This document shows positions 19,081-30,125 of a stretch of 36,202 bases of DNA, piece after piece. Made by a program: the position numbers and the translations under genes. Numbering within the stretch: the stretch's first letter is position 1; the number at the start of each line of letters is the position of its first letter. Source of the stretch: Diphasiastrum complanatum (taxonomy: Eukaryota > Streptophyta > Lycopodiopsida > Lycopodiales > Lycopodiaceae); contig MU835799.1 in NCBI GenBank assembly GCA_029204225.1, forward strand, positions 1 to 36,202, written 5' to 3'. The notes beneath the pieces were generated by a model that was not told the DNA's origin, searched no databases, and saw nothing but the letters and a program-made list of their open reading frames with translations.

Positions 19081-20469
19081 TCCTACACCTAGATGCTTGA
19101 TGTAAAAAACATAAGACCCCTATATCTAACATAGATAATCTTTTACAATTCTTCACAAACATTGCATCCCATCTTCAAATCAATGCATAATGCAAGTAGG
19201 CATGCAATGCAATGCATCAGTCTTTATATAGGATGGATGCATACATCATAGTGTCTATATGATGCAAGTGTAATGTGTGTGGATATTTTACCTCCAATCT
19301 TCATATAGAGTGTATCATCTTCCAAGATGTATATTATACTCTTCCTCAAATAAGATGAAATATTTTTCTCAAGATAGCCTCTCACACATTTGTGTCATAA
19401 AAATAAAGTTAGTTGTTCAATTGGTAGTCGAACCATTAGTTTTCCCTTACTATAAGCTTAAAAAATAAGAGTATTTGATAGATATGGCAAATTGAGTTTG
19501 TAAAAATATAACCATTGAAATCTATGCATCTCATCCATAAACACACACCATATTTGATTTTGCATTGGATCCTACATTCAAACTGTCATTGCATATTGTA
19601 TATTCTAATAAAACAATATCTTCATAGGCTGCTCATATATATTTCAAACATGAAGTTCACATTGATTTGTAAAATTCTTAATCCTCCATTCACATATTAA
19701 AATATGTCGCCAAGTTATGTGTCTAGTTGATCAAAGTAACAACTTTGGATGGTAGTCATTTTTCTAAATAATCTCATTGTGATGCCATTGTTTATGTGAT
19801 TTTTTTTTTTCAATATCGAATAGATATATATTTTTCTAAATTTTTTCTTTTTTTTTACATTGTTTTAAATTCAGGATAATTTTTTTTGTTATTTAAAAAA
19901 AAAAACTATCATATTATATACATTTTCATCGTCATAATTATATCAATTTATTGGAATACTTCTTATGGTAATTATCATGAAGCATCTCATATGTATGATG
20001 ACTTAATATCATATTATATCATTTATCACAAATAATATTTTAATATTTGAAACAATTTTTTTTTGCAGACTTTCTTTGATATTCAAATACCTTCATAGAT
20101 TTTATTTTCAATATCTTTAGCTCTTTTGTAGTTATAATCACTTCTCCATCTCTTATCATGCTTACTTAGTATTTCGTCAGTCAGAGGTTTTAATGCTCGT
20201 ATACATTTATATTTTTTCGAGTTCATAAAATTTTGATAGAGTATTATAATCACAAAAAATAACATAATACTATATTGATATGGTAATACATCCAAAGATT
20301 TATTTACCATATATTTATCATAAATATTTTAATTCATTTTCTTTTTAGTAGATATGTCATTGATCAACCTATCATGTATAGCATTTTGATCCACAAGTGT
20401 ATCCACTAATTTATTATCGATTAATATTTTAATATCCGTACCATATAACAGATTAACATAGTCATTATT
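19081..20469. other. No gene seen; very AT-rich
   Basis: The stretch contains A/T runs (about 19800-19910) and no recognisable family. A minus-strand frame at 20083-20310 has a hydrophobic N-terminal half followed by a Lys-rich half but matches nothing I know. It could be a distant tail of the gag remnant upstream of it. Confidence 0.35.
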
Positions 20470-21850
20470 TCAATGGCTAAACTCTTGAAAAACAATTTCA
20501 TTTGTATTCTTGGTACAAATCTCATTATCGTATATTGAATTTATTTTTTTAGAATCTTCCATTTCTCTCTCATTATGATTTCCCACATTAGTTTTTTCAT
20601 ATAGCTCATTATAAATTAGCTTCAAAGATGAGTGATCCAACTTGGACAATTCTAACTCTCTTAGTATTAAATCTTCATCATATTCATGAAAAACTTGTAA
20701 CTCATTCATCTTAGATGATAAATCTTTTTGATCTTTTTTTGAATCAGATGGGTCATCATTTTTTTCCTTGGGAAAAATGGAAGTTATATTTTGACCTTGA
20801 AACCCTTCATCAATGTCACCCATATTGGAAGTAATGATTTCCTTTATGAATTCTTCTACTCCAACAAAACTATCATCAATTTCTTGATCATTCTCTAATA
20901 ATGGTAATATTTGACTTTCAGCTTGTGATATCCATATGTCATTTGGTATCATTTCTTCCTTCAAAAGACATTGACTTTGCAACAAGTTAGAATCAACAAA
21001 AATTGATTGACTTTCTTGTTTTACTTCCTCAATGGCATATTTACAATTGTAACATCATATATATTTTCTAGTTCTTCATTATCATTATATAAAAGACTTC
21101 ATTAGTTCATAGTATATCTCAATGGAATGCACCAAATCTTGAGTATCTTTACAACAATTGTTTTCTTCAATGACAACATTAATTTCATTTGATTGATCAA
21201 TCTTATAGTCATACTCAACACTTTTACTGCATTCATCTTGCAACAAAATATTTTTTTTAACTTTGAGAAGTTGATTTGTTTGAATAGGATCATCAAAATA
21301 ACAAGATTTATTTTTTGTAAGAATTTTGGGAATAGATGATACTCTAGCATAGTAGGAAGGGATCCCTACATCAAATGCATCCAAGGATCTATCTATCCAA
21401 CTCTTCTTATCAGATTCTTCTATTTCTGTCATCATCTTATCATCATGTTTTAAAGCAACTACTCTTGAGATAGCTTCCTCAAAAGTATTAGGAACTTTTG
21501 AGAGAATACCATATGCCATGTCATTAGGCAAACATGATATAAACCAAGATAAGAAAAATTCTTCTCTTGGTCTTTCACTTAATCTTCAGAAGAGTAATTC
21601 CATTTTCTAAACCTATCAAAAAGCTTGTTTTAAGTTTTGTCCAATCGCAAATTTGCTTTTGATTCAATATATAATACCATTCAAGGGCAACATTATCCAA
21701 TGTTATTGGAAATAATCTAAACATATTCTCATCATCTTCTTTATAATTTTGTCTACACACATCCATGAATCTTTGGATATGTAGATTTGCATCTTCATCT
21801 TCATTTCCATTAAAACTGGGTAGACTAGCATTTTCTTCATCCATTGACAT
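20470..21850 (-). pseudogene. Gypsy-like gag with long acidic tail, frameshifted
   Basis: On the minus strand an ATG at 21850 opens MSMDEENASLPSFNGNEDED. The retrotransposon-gag pattern follows: HIQRFMDVC, MFRLFPITLDNVALEWYYIL and WTKLKTSFL. A frameshift near 21600-21540 moves to the frame that reads LPNDMAYGILSKVPNTFEEA (gag C-terminal part). That frame runs to a cluster of stops at about 21087, then resumes in the same frame (about 21040-20470) as a Glu/Asp/Lys-rich, low-complexity protein (EFIKEIITSNMGDIDEG; DDPSDSKKDQKDL). No convincing CCHC knuckle or protease is seen. The Asn/Ile/Lys-heavy composition reflects the AT-rich base content. The acidic tail is unlike ordinary gag and its role is unknown. 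Confidence 0.7.
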
Positions 21851-22399
21851 TGTTTAAAAAAATAAAATTCTATTGGATTGTTGTGAAATGATCGTAGAAA
21901 TGATTTTTTTCAGTTATAACTTTGGTGATAATGGTGGCACCCACTGGGCTAGGATGGTGGGGCTAGGCTTCACACCTACACCTCTCTGTCCAACACTACA
22001 CCTTACTTCTTCCACAAATCTTGAAACTGTTGTACTACTCAATCATAAAAACATTCAATCGTGCTCACACATCTCACAAATATCACCAAGTCCAAACAAC
22101 AACTTTTATCACACATTACCATCATGATCAACAGTTACAATCATTCATTTTTCATCTATACAATCATTAAATAATGATTGTCCATTCAAAATCAAAACAC
22201 ATATAAAGAATTTCATGAGTTCAATTCCATGTGAAATATTCAATTTTTTCTTTCTTCTTTTTCATCAAGATATGTGTTTCCCTTTCGTATTTGTCCAATT
22301 TCTTTCACATTAGGAGCATTGATAACACTTCTAAACCTTCTAAATCCTCTATGGCAGTATGAACTAGGATACCACTAAAGTATCTGGCTTTCATGGATC
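21851..22399. other. No gene seen
   Basis: This is probably the leader and upstream DNA of the minus-strand gag. A word, GTGGCACCCACTGGGC (21932-21947), resembles gypsy primer-site sequence but lies on the strand opposite to the gag, so I do not call it. Confidence 0.35.
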
Positions 22400-22975
22400 T
22401 AAATCCCATTGTGGTCGCCATAAAACATGTGGTATGTTTGGTGTGTTGCTTAATAGTGTTCATAACACTATAGCGGGGTTTTGTATGATTATGAAGCTAG
22501 TCATTGGGTTCTAGTTATGATATGGCCATAGATTATACTAGAAGGTAACATAAGTTTGAACCCATTCACCTCATAAGTAATCCATCTTAAATATTCTTTT
22601 CAATGATATAAATGTTTTTCATTTACTAATTCTTGTATTCTCTCCAATCAAGCAAACTTAATTTGATTCAATCTTTGATGCAATTTCCATGATCTATCTA
22701 CAAAAGCTTGACCATCTTTTTCAATGGTTTTGTCATGATAATGTACATGGTTTTGGAAATATATAATATATATAGCTCTAATGGTGTTTTTCAACCACTT
22801 TGAGCAATAGCTTTTCCATGTTTTTCAATGGATTAGCAATATGTGATTTATTATGCTTGTAAATTGCAATTATGTTTGTTAAGCATATGGAATATTTTGT
22901 GAAAACAAAACAGAATCTTTATATTTTTCATGTTGACTATGTCGTACTCATATAGTAAATCAGTGAATTATTAGT
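22400..22975. repeat. Second copy of the foldback-family repeat
   Basis: Positions 22400-22668 match 14597-14856 in direct orientation, starting TAAATCCCATTGTGGTCGCC. Positions 22676-22965 match 13901-14216 in inverted orientation. This copy is linear, without a hairpin, and probably shows the arrangement of the unit before the inverted duplication at 13.9-14.9 kb. It ends where the copia RNase H fragment begins. Confidence 0.75.
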
Positions 22976-22984
22976 GATTGTGAT

Positions 22985-23412
22985 CTAACCTTTGTTGATA
23001 GGCGGAAGGTCTATACTATGAAAGATCTTCGACCCACAATACCATATCTCTATCATCTTGTGAGGCCGAGTACAAAGCACTCACTACAACAACTAAAGAC
23101 GTGCTTTGGATCAAGAGGTTAATCATGGAGCTAAAGTGCATCAAAGAGGATGATCTTCCCTTGATCAAATGTGACAACATATCGGCACAAGCTCTTGCAA
23201 ACAATCCTATTTTTCATGCAAGAAGCAAGCATATAGAAGTGGCACACCATTTTGTAAGGGAAAAGCTCATTGGAGGTGAAATCAACTTAGAACATGTCGA
23301 CACATCTTCGTGTATTGCTGATATTCTCACAAAGCCACTTTGCAAAAGTGCCTTCTCAAAGCATAGGTCTAATCTTGGTCTTATCTCAAGATCAATGCTG
23401 GATCCACATTAG
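22985..23412 (+). pseudogene. Copia RNase H domain, 3' end of pol
   Basis: Plus-strand reading gives STHNTISLSSCEAEYKAL, then LPLIKCDNISAQALANNPIF, HARSKHIEVAHHFVREKLIG and ADILTKPL, with a stop after MLDPH at 23412. This is the C-terminal half of copia RNase H, with the S-S-C-E-A-E-Y and C-D-N-x-x-A motifs; the first catalytic Asp and all of RT are missing. From about 23040 to the stop the frame is undamaged, so this is younger than most fragments here. The polypurine tract and LTR follow at normal spacing. Confidence 0.9.
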
Positions 23413-23422
23413 ATACATTTTT

Positions 23423-23430
23423 AGGAGGAG
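23423..23430 (+). promoter_or_regulatory. Polypurine tract
   Basis: AGGAGGAG lies immediately before the LTR's TG and 10 bp after the pol stop. Confidence 0.8.
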
Positions 23431-24040
23431 TGTCAAAATATTGAAAAATCTATCTAATGTTGTGAGTATGGGTCCTAAAATTGCCAAAGATGAATTGAGC
23501 TCTTTTGGCTTAGTATAGACCCATCTTAGAATAAAATATTCAAGGTAGGTAGAAGTAGAAACTCGAGCTACCATAGGAATTGCCATTTGTACTTTACATG
23601 CCACATTTAATGCATGAAAAGACTATGTGGCACAATTAGACATAGTGAGGTGGCTTGGATAAGTCTAGATAGCTTGAGAGGTGGATCCACAACTCCAATT
23701 CAACTCAAAGTAGGAGAAGAGTCCATGGATCTATATATATGTGATGTACTCTCATTGAGAAAATGATGAAATTTGTGTGTAATGCAAATTTGGAGATAAG
23801 CTCTTTGTGCCCTCTCTCTCTCCACGAGTTTTGTACTTGCTATTTTCTCTCTCTAGCTGAGTAGAGGCATTTATGATGCTTTGGCTTATGTTTTGTTGAC
23901 AGATCTTGCTTGTAACACAATAATATTGCTTGTATGATCAGCTTTCCTATTGACAACCAATGCTAATCTGATCTTTATGGTGTTATTGTGCTTAGGAGAT
24001 AAAAAATACATGTGTAGAACGTCCCACACGTGTGAATTCA
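23431..24040 (+). repeat. 3' LTR (about 610 bp) of the copia element
   Basis: The LTR opens TGTCAAAATATTG after the purine tract. It has a TATA box (CTATATATATG, 23731-23741) and CT-rich sequence in the putative R/U5 (23813-23865). It ends CACACGTGTGAATTCA at 24040. The 3' boundary is inferred from the final CA, the decamer spacing seen in the other LTRs, and the start of unrelated gypsy coding sequence at 24041. Confidence 0.75.
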
Positions 24041-24145
24041 GCGGAGATCCTCAACCATGGAGCCGTGAATCTCGAGAAGTTGGATGGGATATCTTTCGAT
24101 ATGCCCATCATTGGTAGCCAATTGCACAAATATTGGCGGCCTTAG
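24041..24145 (+). pseudogene. Gypsy pol C-terminal fragment
   Basis: An open frame directly after the LTR reads AEILNHGAVNLEKLDG, then SQLHKYWRP and a stop (24143-24145). It matches, motif for motif, the C-terminal piece at 25859-25981 (EILNYGAIILEHLDG; NDNRLRKFWQP). It also resembles the end of gypsy integrase (G-x-x-L-x-x-L-D-G, then L-x-x-Y/F). The copia LTR apparently inserted into or next to this gypsy copy. Confidence 0.65.
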
Positions 24146-24671
24146 TGAAACAGAGCAAGGATGGTGATGTCATGTCCCAAAAAGTACATCTGCAAGGCCA
24201 TCACAGCCAGATCAAGGAGAGATTCATATAGATCATGCAAGATCCAAGTGAGATCCAAATCCAGATAGGTTCAACATGAAGACAAATCATCAGGTTATAT
24301 CAATCAGCCTTCCATTTTGCAAATCACAAACCTCGATCTCAGGGAAACGTGGCAAAATAAAGGCAATATCCACTAAACTGATAGATCAGCTATCAATTAT
24401 CTATTAGAATTTCCAGAGATCTAACCTGGATGCAATAGAATACCAGTTTGCAAGAGTTAAAGATCAGAGAATCTCGAGATCTCGTCAAAAAAAAAAAAAA
24501 CTCTTATGATTTTTGGAGATCCCTTGGGAGTTAACTCTTGAAACTTTGACAGTCACCAGCTCTGACCCAAATGCACCTATGAAAATCTCTGCAAGAGTTA
24601 TTGATTGAAAAATCATTAAATTGGAGTATTTACGAGAGTTCAGAGAGGCAAAATCTTTAGAACCTTCGTAG
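24146..24671. other. No gene seen
   Basis: This lies between two gypsy fragments and is probably element non-coding DNA. It contains an A13-14 run at 24487-24500. No LTR boundary is recognised. Confidence 0.35.
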
Positions 24672-25981
24672 AGCATCATTCACCGATTGTCATTGTTCCT
24701 AAGAAAAATGGAAAATTGAGGATCTGTGTGAATCTCAAAGCATTGAATAAAGTGACACAGAAGGATCACTTTCCATTGCCTTTTACTGAAAGCATTTTGG
24801 ATCGCCTTGTTGGAGCGGAAGCTTATAGTTTCCTGGATGGATTTAGTGGTTACAATCAGGTTAAGATTGCACCTGCCGATCACCACAAAACTGCTTTTGC
24901 AACAGAATGGGGCACCTATGCATACAAAGTAATGCCGTTTGGACTCTGTAATGCACCAAGTTCATTCCAAAGAGTAATGCAATTTGCATTTAAAGATTAT
25001 CTACAAAAATTCCTTGAAATTTACTTGGATGACTTGGGAGTTCATAGTACAGATACAGACCACCTGGATCGATTGGAGAAAGTATTTGAAAGATGCCACA
25101 AATATCAAATTTTTTTCTAAATCCAAAAAAATGTCAAATATGGGTTTCGCACGGAGTTGTGCTTGGACATGTGATATCAAGACATGGTATTGCCACAAAT
25201 TATTCTAAGATCAAAGTTATTGTGGAATTGCCACCACCAGCAACAATTCGAGGAGTTTATGTGTTTATGGGTCATGCGAACTACTATCAAATTTTTATTA
25301 TCTTCTTTGCGGATTTAGCACGACCTATATACAAACTAACTATTGTTACTATTTGGACAGTAGAGGTGTTAGAAGCCTTTGAAAAGTTTAAAAAAAACAT
25401 TAACTTCAGCACCAATACTGCGTTCTTCAGATTGGACGATAGAGTTTCATGTTCATACATATGCCTCAAAATACACCATTGGATTTGTTTTGACGCAGCC
25501 AGGTGACTATAAGAAGGATTATTCTATACAATTTGCAAGCAGACAGCTTACAGATCCAGAAAAGAATTATTCAACAACAGAACGTGAAGCGCTAGCCATG
25601 ATTTTTTTTGTTCAAAAATTTCGTCACTACCTCATGGAAACGCACTTTGTATTTTATAATCATCAACCATTAGTTTACTTGGTAAACAAGCCATGCAATA
25701 CTGGACATATTGCAAGATGGTTATTATTATTGACTGAATTTGACTTTCAAATTGTGGTTCAAAAGGGAAAGCAACATTATCTAGCCGATCACGTTACAAA
25801 ACCAAGCTGATCAAGGGTAAGTTGAAGTTTATCGGTGAAGGCCTGTATAACTTTGAAGGAAATCCTGAACTATGGCGCAATAATTCTTGAGCACTTGGAT
25901 GGAAAACGATTCGATACTCTGGTAAATGACAACCGATTACGCAAATTTTGGCAGCCTGCTCCACCAGTTCAGCAAGCCTGA
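24672..25981 (+). pseudogene. Gypsy reverse transcriptase-RNase H with integrase deleted
   Basis: RT begins mid-domain with SPIVIVPKKNGKLRICVNLK. It continues with FLDGFSGYNQVKIAP, then MPFGLCNAPSSFQRVM (24932-24979) and the catalytic box YLDD (25022-25033), then a stop at 25120. The homology continues in the next frame (NPKKCQIW, GHVISRHGIATN). It shifts again near 25400 to the RNase H part, HVHTYASKYTIGFVLTQP, TEREALAM, NHQPLVYL and HYLADHVTKPS, stopping at 25810. The usual catalytic Asp positions are Tyr (25460-25462) and Asn (25658-25660). The integrase is absent: only its C-terminal 40 residues remain at 25859-25981 (EILNYGAIILEHLDGKRFD). Confidence 0.9.
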
Positions 25982-27149
25982 TCTCAATATATTTTTTAAT
26001 TTTATTTGTTTTTCAATTTTTTGTTTTCAGTATTTAATTTGCTAAGTTTTTTATAAAAGCCAGTTAAAAAAAAAAAAGCAAAAAATAAGGAAAGACTGAT
26101 GAGCAAAAGTCAGAAAGTCATCAGCATAAGAAAAAGGAAGCACAGTATTTTTGAAGGTGTCTATGACAAATGTGTAGAGAGAGATCCATTTTTCTAAGAG
26201 TTCCTTCCTTTGTAGAGGGCAAGATCTAGAAGCTCATTATGTGTTGTTATAGGTGAAGAATTTGTCTTCTCCTAGGTGATCAAATCTTTCTAAGTGGTAT
26301 TAGCTCTTTGAAGCACAATATCTTAGTGAGAAAATTCACAACTTTTGATTTTGAATTTCATTCCAAGTCTTAAAAAGTAGAGTAATTGGTGGAATCCAAT
26401 AGGAGTGATTGAATTCAATTTGTTGAGCAAAAATTGACATAGAATGTATGAAGCTCAAATTAGTTCTATTCAACTTTCTTTGTGAGAGTGTGAGGGTCAA
26501 TTTGTGATCCCATTGGATGTCTAGAATGAGGAGGAGTCCATATTTGAGTATTCATGCATGGTTGAGATCTTTGTGAATCTCTAGTTGTCTAATTTTTTAA
26601 GCTTTGTGAAAAATTGGTGGTATAGTTTGTTGTCAAATCAAAACAAATTCATTCTAAATCTCAAGTGTGAGATTATTTGGGTCAAGAGTGAGTCCAAAAG
26701 AAGTGATTAAGTTTGATTTTCATGTATTTGAAACAAAACCCATCTTTTGTTCAAGAATCTCAAGTGTTGAGAGAACTAGTCAAGTGAAAAGGAAAATCTA
26801 GGTGTCAAATCTTTTTCATATCCATTTCAACTTTCAAAAGAAAGAGTCATTGGTATTTGATGAGTCCAATAGGAGATTGGATCTGATTTCTTTAGTGATT
26901 TAATTCAAAGATTGTGTGCTTTTGTCTTAGTGATCAAAGCAAAGTTTCCAAGTGACTAGTCATTACTGTGAAGATTGATTCTTAGGTCTGTGAGCTAGAT
27001 CTTTTGTAGATCCTTCTAGATTGTTGAAGATGTTCAAATCTAGTCTCTTGAAACTCACAAATCACATTTGTAGAATCATATCACAGGTTTTTATTCACAT
27101 GACATCAATAGGTGGCATCCTATTGAAGGAAAGAAAGGATCCTGAGTGA
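25982..27149. other. No gene seen; possible internal or LTR-type repeat DNA
   Basis: The first 130 bp are T- and A-run rich (A11 near 26066-26077). From 26180 on, loosely repeated words such as GAGTCCAATAGGAG/GATT (near 26393, 26688 and 26863) suggest degenerate internal duplication. No coding family is recognised. Confidence 0.35.
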
Positions 27150-27375
27150 AACCTTTGTGGCAAGGGAGGATATTTTTTCTCAAGATGCTACCAAAAGAAG
27201 ACCAGTCCATCCAAGGAGAACCAAAGCAAGGGGGCCGAGGAGAAGGATGGAGCTTCAAGTTCGAAATGCAACTACAAGAAGGACAAGTCCAAGGAAAGGT
27301 GTTACCTTTGTGGAAAGGTGAATGAGGCTTGGTGTCTCAGAAGGACTTGCAATATTTGTCTTCAAGAGTCCATCA
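27150..27375 (+). pseudogene. Degenerate gag nucleocapsid with two zinc-knuckle relics
   Basis: The plus strand reads NLCGKGGYFFSRCYQKKTS (27153 on), a Lys/Ser/Glu-rich linker, and then CYLCGKVNEAWC (about 27300-27336). Each resembles a C-x2-C-x4-H-x4-C knuckle that has lost one ligand: in the first the leading Cys codon is TGA and the His is Tyr; in the second the His is not aligned. The spacing and basic linker fit a gag C-terminus. Which retroelement class it came from is unclear. Confidence 0.45.
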
Positions 27376-28090
27376 CAACACATGTCAAATCTTTTGAAAT
27401 CTTTCTTTTGGAAGTGCATTGTTTGGTTCAAGATGCAAAGATAGATGTCACATTCATGAAAGTAACTTGGATTTATTTTATGTCCTTGGAAAGTATTTTG
27501 CTTGGAACTTTGGACAAGTTCAAACTTATTGTTATTATCCAAGAGAAATCAATCAAGAATAAGGAGCAATCACAAAATGAAAATAGTTTCATTTATGCTC
27601 TCATGTCAACTTATGAAGAACCATTTTGCTTTGAAGAGATTTTTGTATCTCAAAGGAAATACTAGTTGAGTGTGATGCCTTAAAAGATAGCAAAATATGT
27701 TTTCCTTGTAAGCTTAGATTAGTTATGAAGTCAAGGAAATGGAAATATCTTCATAATGTAGGATCTTTTGGTTTCAATAAGATCATGAATGATGTGTTCA
27801 TTCATAAAGATGAAAATTGTAAGTTTTCAATCTTAAAGGCAAGTTGTAAACTTCTTATGAGATTAAGTGAAGCATCCAAAGTGGACACTTATATCCATAA
27901 GCAAGTAGTTAGCCTTGTTGAGATGGAAATACCTTTTGATTTCAATATTGGAAAAATCATGCCAAGTTGTGGTGATTTTTGGACTTATGTTTCTAGCATA
28001 AGTAATCTAGTTTGAAAAATGCATTTTGCAATATCTTCAATTAACAAGGGATTATGGCTTGTGCTATTATTGTGATGCAAATTTTAGGAT
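27376..28090 (+). other. Unrecognised coding-like stretch
   Basis: Two open frames (27318-27665 and 27725-28015) follow the knuckle relics on the same strand. Their composition is protein-like (LLEVHCLVQDAKIDVTF; LVEMEIPFDFNIG), and they may be decayed pol between gag and the RNase H at 28092. I recognise no domain. Confidence 0.3.
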
Positions 28091-28091
28091 A

Positions 28092-28724
28092 CTTTCCTAG
28101 AGCGATGCTAGCTGGGCACCTCTCAAGGACGATTGTAAAAGTATCTCAGGAGGATGCACCATCGCATCAGGAGCAACAGTTCTCTGGGTCAGCAAGAAGC
28201 AGACCATTGTAGCCCAGTCATCCTGCGAAGCAGAATATGTTGCAGCAGCTAAGATGGCCAATGAGATAATCTGGTTAAGATAGTTCTTGGACAAATTGGA
28301 AAAAACAAGAAACGAGCCTCTAGTCTTGCAGATGGATAACACCTTTGCAATACACTTGATGAAAGATCTTGTGTTCCATTCCAGATAAAACACATTGTGA
28401 TCGAGTATCACTTGATCAGGGATCTACTATGAAAAGAAGATGCTACAGACCACCTTCATCAGAATGAAAGACATGGTTGCTGACATCTTCACCAAAGCCC
28501 TGGACAAAGGACTCTTTGAGAGACAGAGGAGCAACCTCGGGATCGTAAAGCTATCATGCTTTGTGAGGGAGCTGAAGAAACAAAACATTTCTAATTACAA
28601 AGCCTTGCTAGCTTTCAGCCCTCTGCTTGACGAAGATGTTCGTGAACATGAAACTCCAGAGACACCAAGCACAAAAGTTTCACGAACACCTAATGAAAAA
28701 GACACAAACACGAAAGATTCCTAA
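28092..28724 (+). pseudogene. Copia RNase H and pol C-terminus
   Basis: The plus strand reads SDASWAPL, then SGGCTIASGATVLWVSKKQ, IVAQSSCEAEYVAAAKMANE, LVLQMDNTFAIHL and FHSR. This covers all three acidic sites of copia RNase H (D in SDA, E in CEAEY, D in QMDN). A TAG interrupts after IIWLR, and stops plus a frameshift disrupt 28386-28440. The end of the domain, MVADIFTKALDKGLFERQ, is clean in the frame 28440-28724. That frame then has an unusual hydrophilic tail of about 55 residues, rich in Thr, Glu and Pro. No polypurine tract or LTR start is obvious afterwards. Confidence 0.85.
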
Positions 28725-29475
28725 ACAAAAATCTTTTGCGGTCCAGCACGAGAAGTCAGACGACGAAAACGAAACTTTCTCTGCCCTCACGCTCCAAAGA
28801 GTACCAGCAAAGATCATACAAGTATCCAAAAGTACAGATATCTGATCTGATGGCATGACATCAGTAGATACACTCTAGGTCATGATTAATCTGCCACTCT
28901 TGTAATTTCCTGATTAGTTGTAGATGCTTAATCTCTCTAATCTTAAAGCTACATAGAGCGACTACATACTTTTTGGATGACATTTTTGACACATACACAT
29001 AAAGTAGTCTGATGCTAGTAAGCAATCAAGATGAAATACAGAAAAGAAGTTCGTCTGCATGCGAGACGAGTTCTGTGATCAGGATCCATAGAGATCCACA
29101 AGTCCACTTGTAAGCGAGACATCCATTCGTGAGAGAACTGTATTTCTCTCACGCCGATGCACTGCGTGGATCCGCATGGAGGCCGGAAATATGGCGAGCT
29201 ATGTGAGGCGAGCTTTTTTTTAGCTAACTCCACTTGGTGAGATTTTTCCAGCTAGCTCCACCTAGCTAGCATATTTTGAAGTGTCTTTTCTTTGTAATCT
29301 GCATATCAATTAGTCAATTCTTGGAAAACCCACTAGTAGATGACTTTATGCTTGGTTATGCAGATCATGACAACCATGGTCACAAATAGCCACATGGTAA
29401 TGGTCATGTTGGGCGCCCCCTCTTGAGACCTCATCTTGTGTCTGAGCCAAGGGCCTCAAGTGGGCTTGAAGCTAT
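28725..29475. other. No gene seen; possible LTR remnant
   Basis: By position, part of this should be the 3' LTR of the copia copy upstream, but no TG...CA frame could be fixed. Repeated words GCTAGCT(C)CAC and GCGAG occur between 29090 and 29275. Confidence 0.35.
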
Positions 29476-29497
29476 CCTCTTGAAGCCCTTCAAGAGG
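29476..29497. repeat. Perfect 10-bp stem hairpin
   Basis: CCTCTTGAAG, a two-base centre, then CTTCAAGAGG form a perfect palindrome within GC-richer DNA (29410-29570). On its own it has no assigned function. Confidence 0.7.
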
Positions 29498-29500
29498 GGC

Positions 29501-29568
29501 CTCGCTTTAGGACAAGGCTAGGCAGTGCAAACAAATAGTCTCGCTCTAGGACAAGGCTAGGCAGTGCA
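29501..29568. repeat. 29-bp direct repeat, two copies
   Basis: The word beginning CTCGCT(T/C)TAGGACAAGGC occupies 29501-29529 and 29540-29568 with a single mismatch and a 10-bp spacer. Confidence 0.85.
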
Positions 29569-29701
29569 TACTTAATGATATAAATTTCAGAAGATGGTAC
29601 ATGAAATGTGACAGTACTAGTATTAGTGTAACAATATATATACACATATCTTGCTGTGTAATGCAATGTGCAATTGTGTTGCTGTTGCTGTTAGCTATCA
29701 A

Positions 29702-30125
29702 TTGGTGTTTTTTTATGCATGCAATGTAGTAGGTAGTTGTCAAGGTCAATTTAAAAATGTATTGCTTAATGCTGGTGCCAATGTGCATCATAAGAAGCAT
29801 GTTGCTATATATGCAAAAAGAAACTTTGCTCATGAATTGGTTTTTTGTAAATGCGTGCAATGTAGTAGGTAGTTAATGAGGTCAATTAAAAAATTTATTG
29901 CTGAATGTTGGTATCAATGTGCATCATAAGAAGAATGATGCTATATATGCGCGAAAAAACTCTGCTCGTGAACATCTATAAGCATGTTATTTGTAAAGTT
30001 GTAACGAGTAGCATATCTTCATATTGACGGTCTAAGAGTGTTAAGAGTAAGGTGGAAAGGACATTGGTAGAAATAAGACATTTGCTACATATGCAAAAGG
30101 AAACATTGCTCACGAATGACTATAA
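29702..30125. repeat. About 136-bp tandem repeat, two copies and a decayed third
   Basis: The first unit starts at 29702 and the second at 29837. Aligned words (GCAATGTAGTAGGTAGTT at 29721/29857; GTGCATCATAAGAAG at 29783/29919; ATATATGC near 29808/29944) keep a 135-136 bp offset. A third partial unit (about 30058-30125) retains CATATGCAAAAGGAAAC and CTCACGAATGA. The Val/Cys-rich open frames here are by-products. Confidence 0.75.

Noticed and set aside
21932-21947. GTGGCACCCACTGGGC as a gypsy primer-binding site
   Set aside because: It resembles such sites but is on the strand opposite to the adjacent gag and has no LTR end beside it.
26390-26890. Tandem repeat built on GAGTCCAATAGGAG
   Set aside because: Only short words recur at unequal distances (about 295 and 175 bp). 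The alignment between units is too weak to call a repeat.
29501-30125. CRISPR-like array
   Set aside because: The repeats are few, of different lengths and adjoining without uniform spacers, and the DNA is nuclear plant in character.
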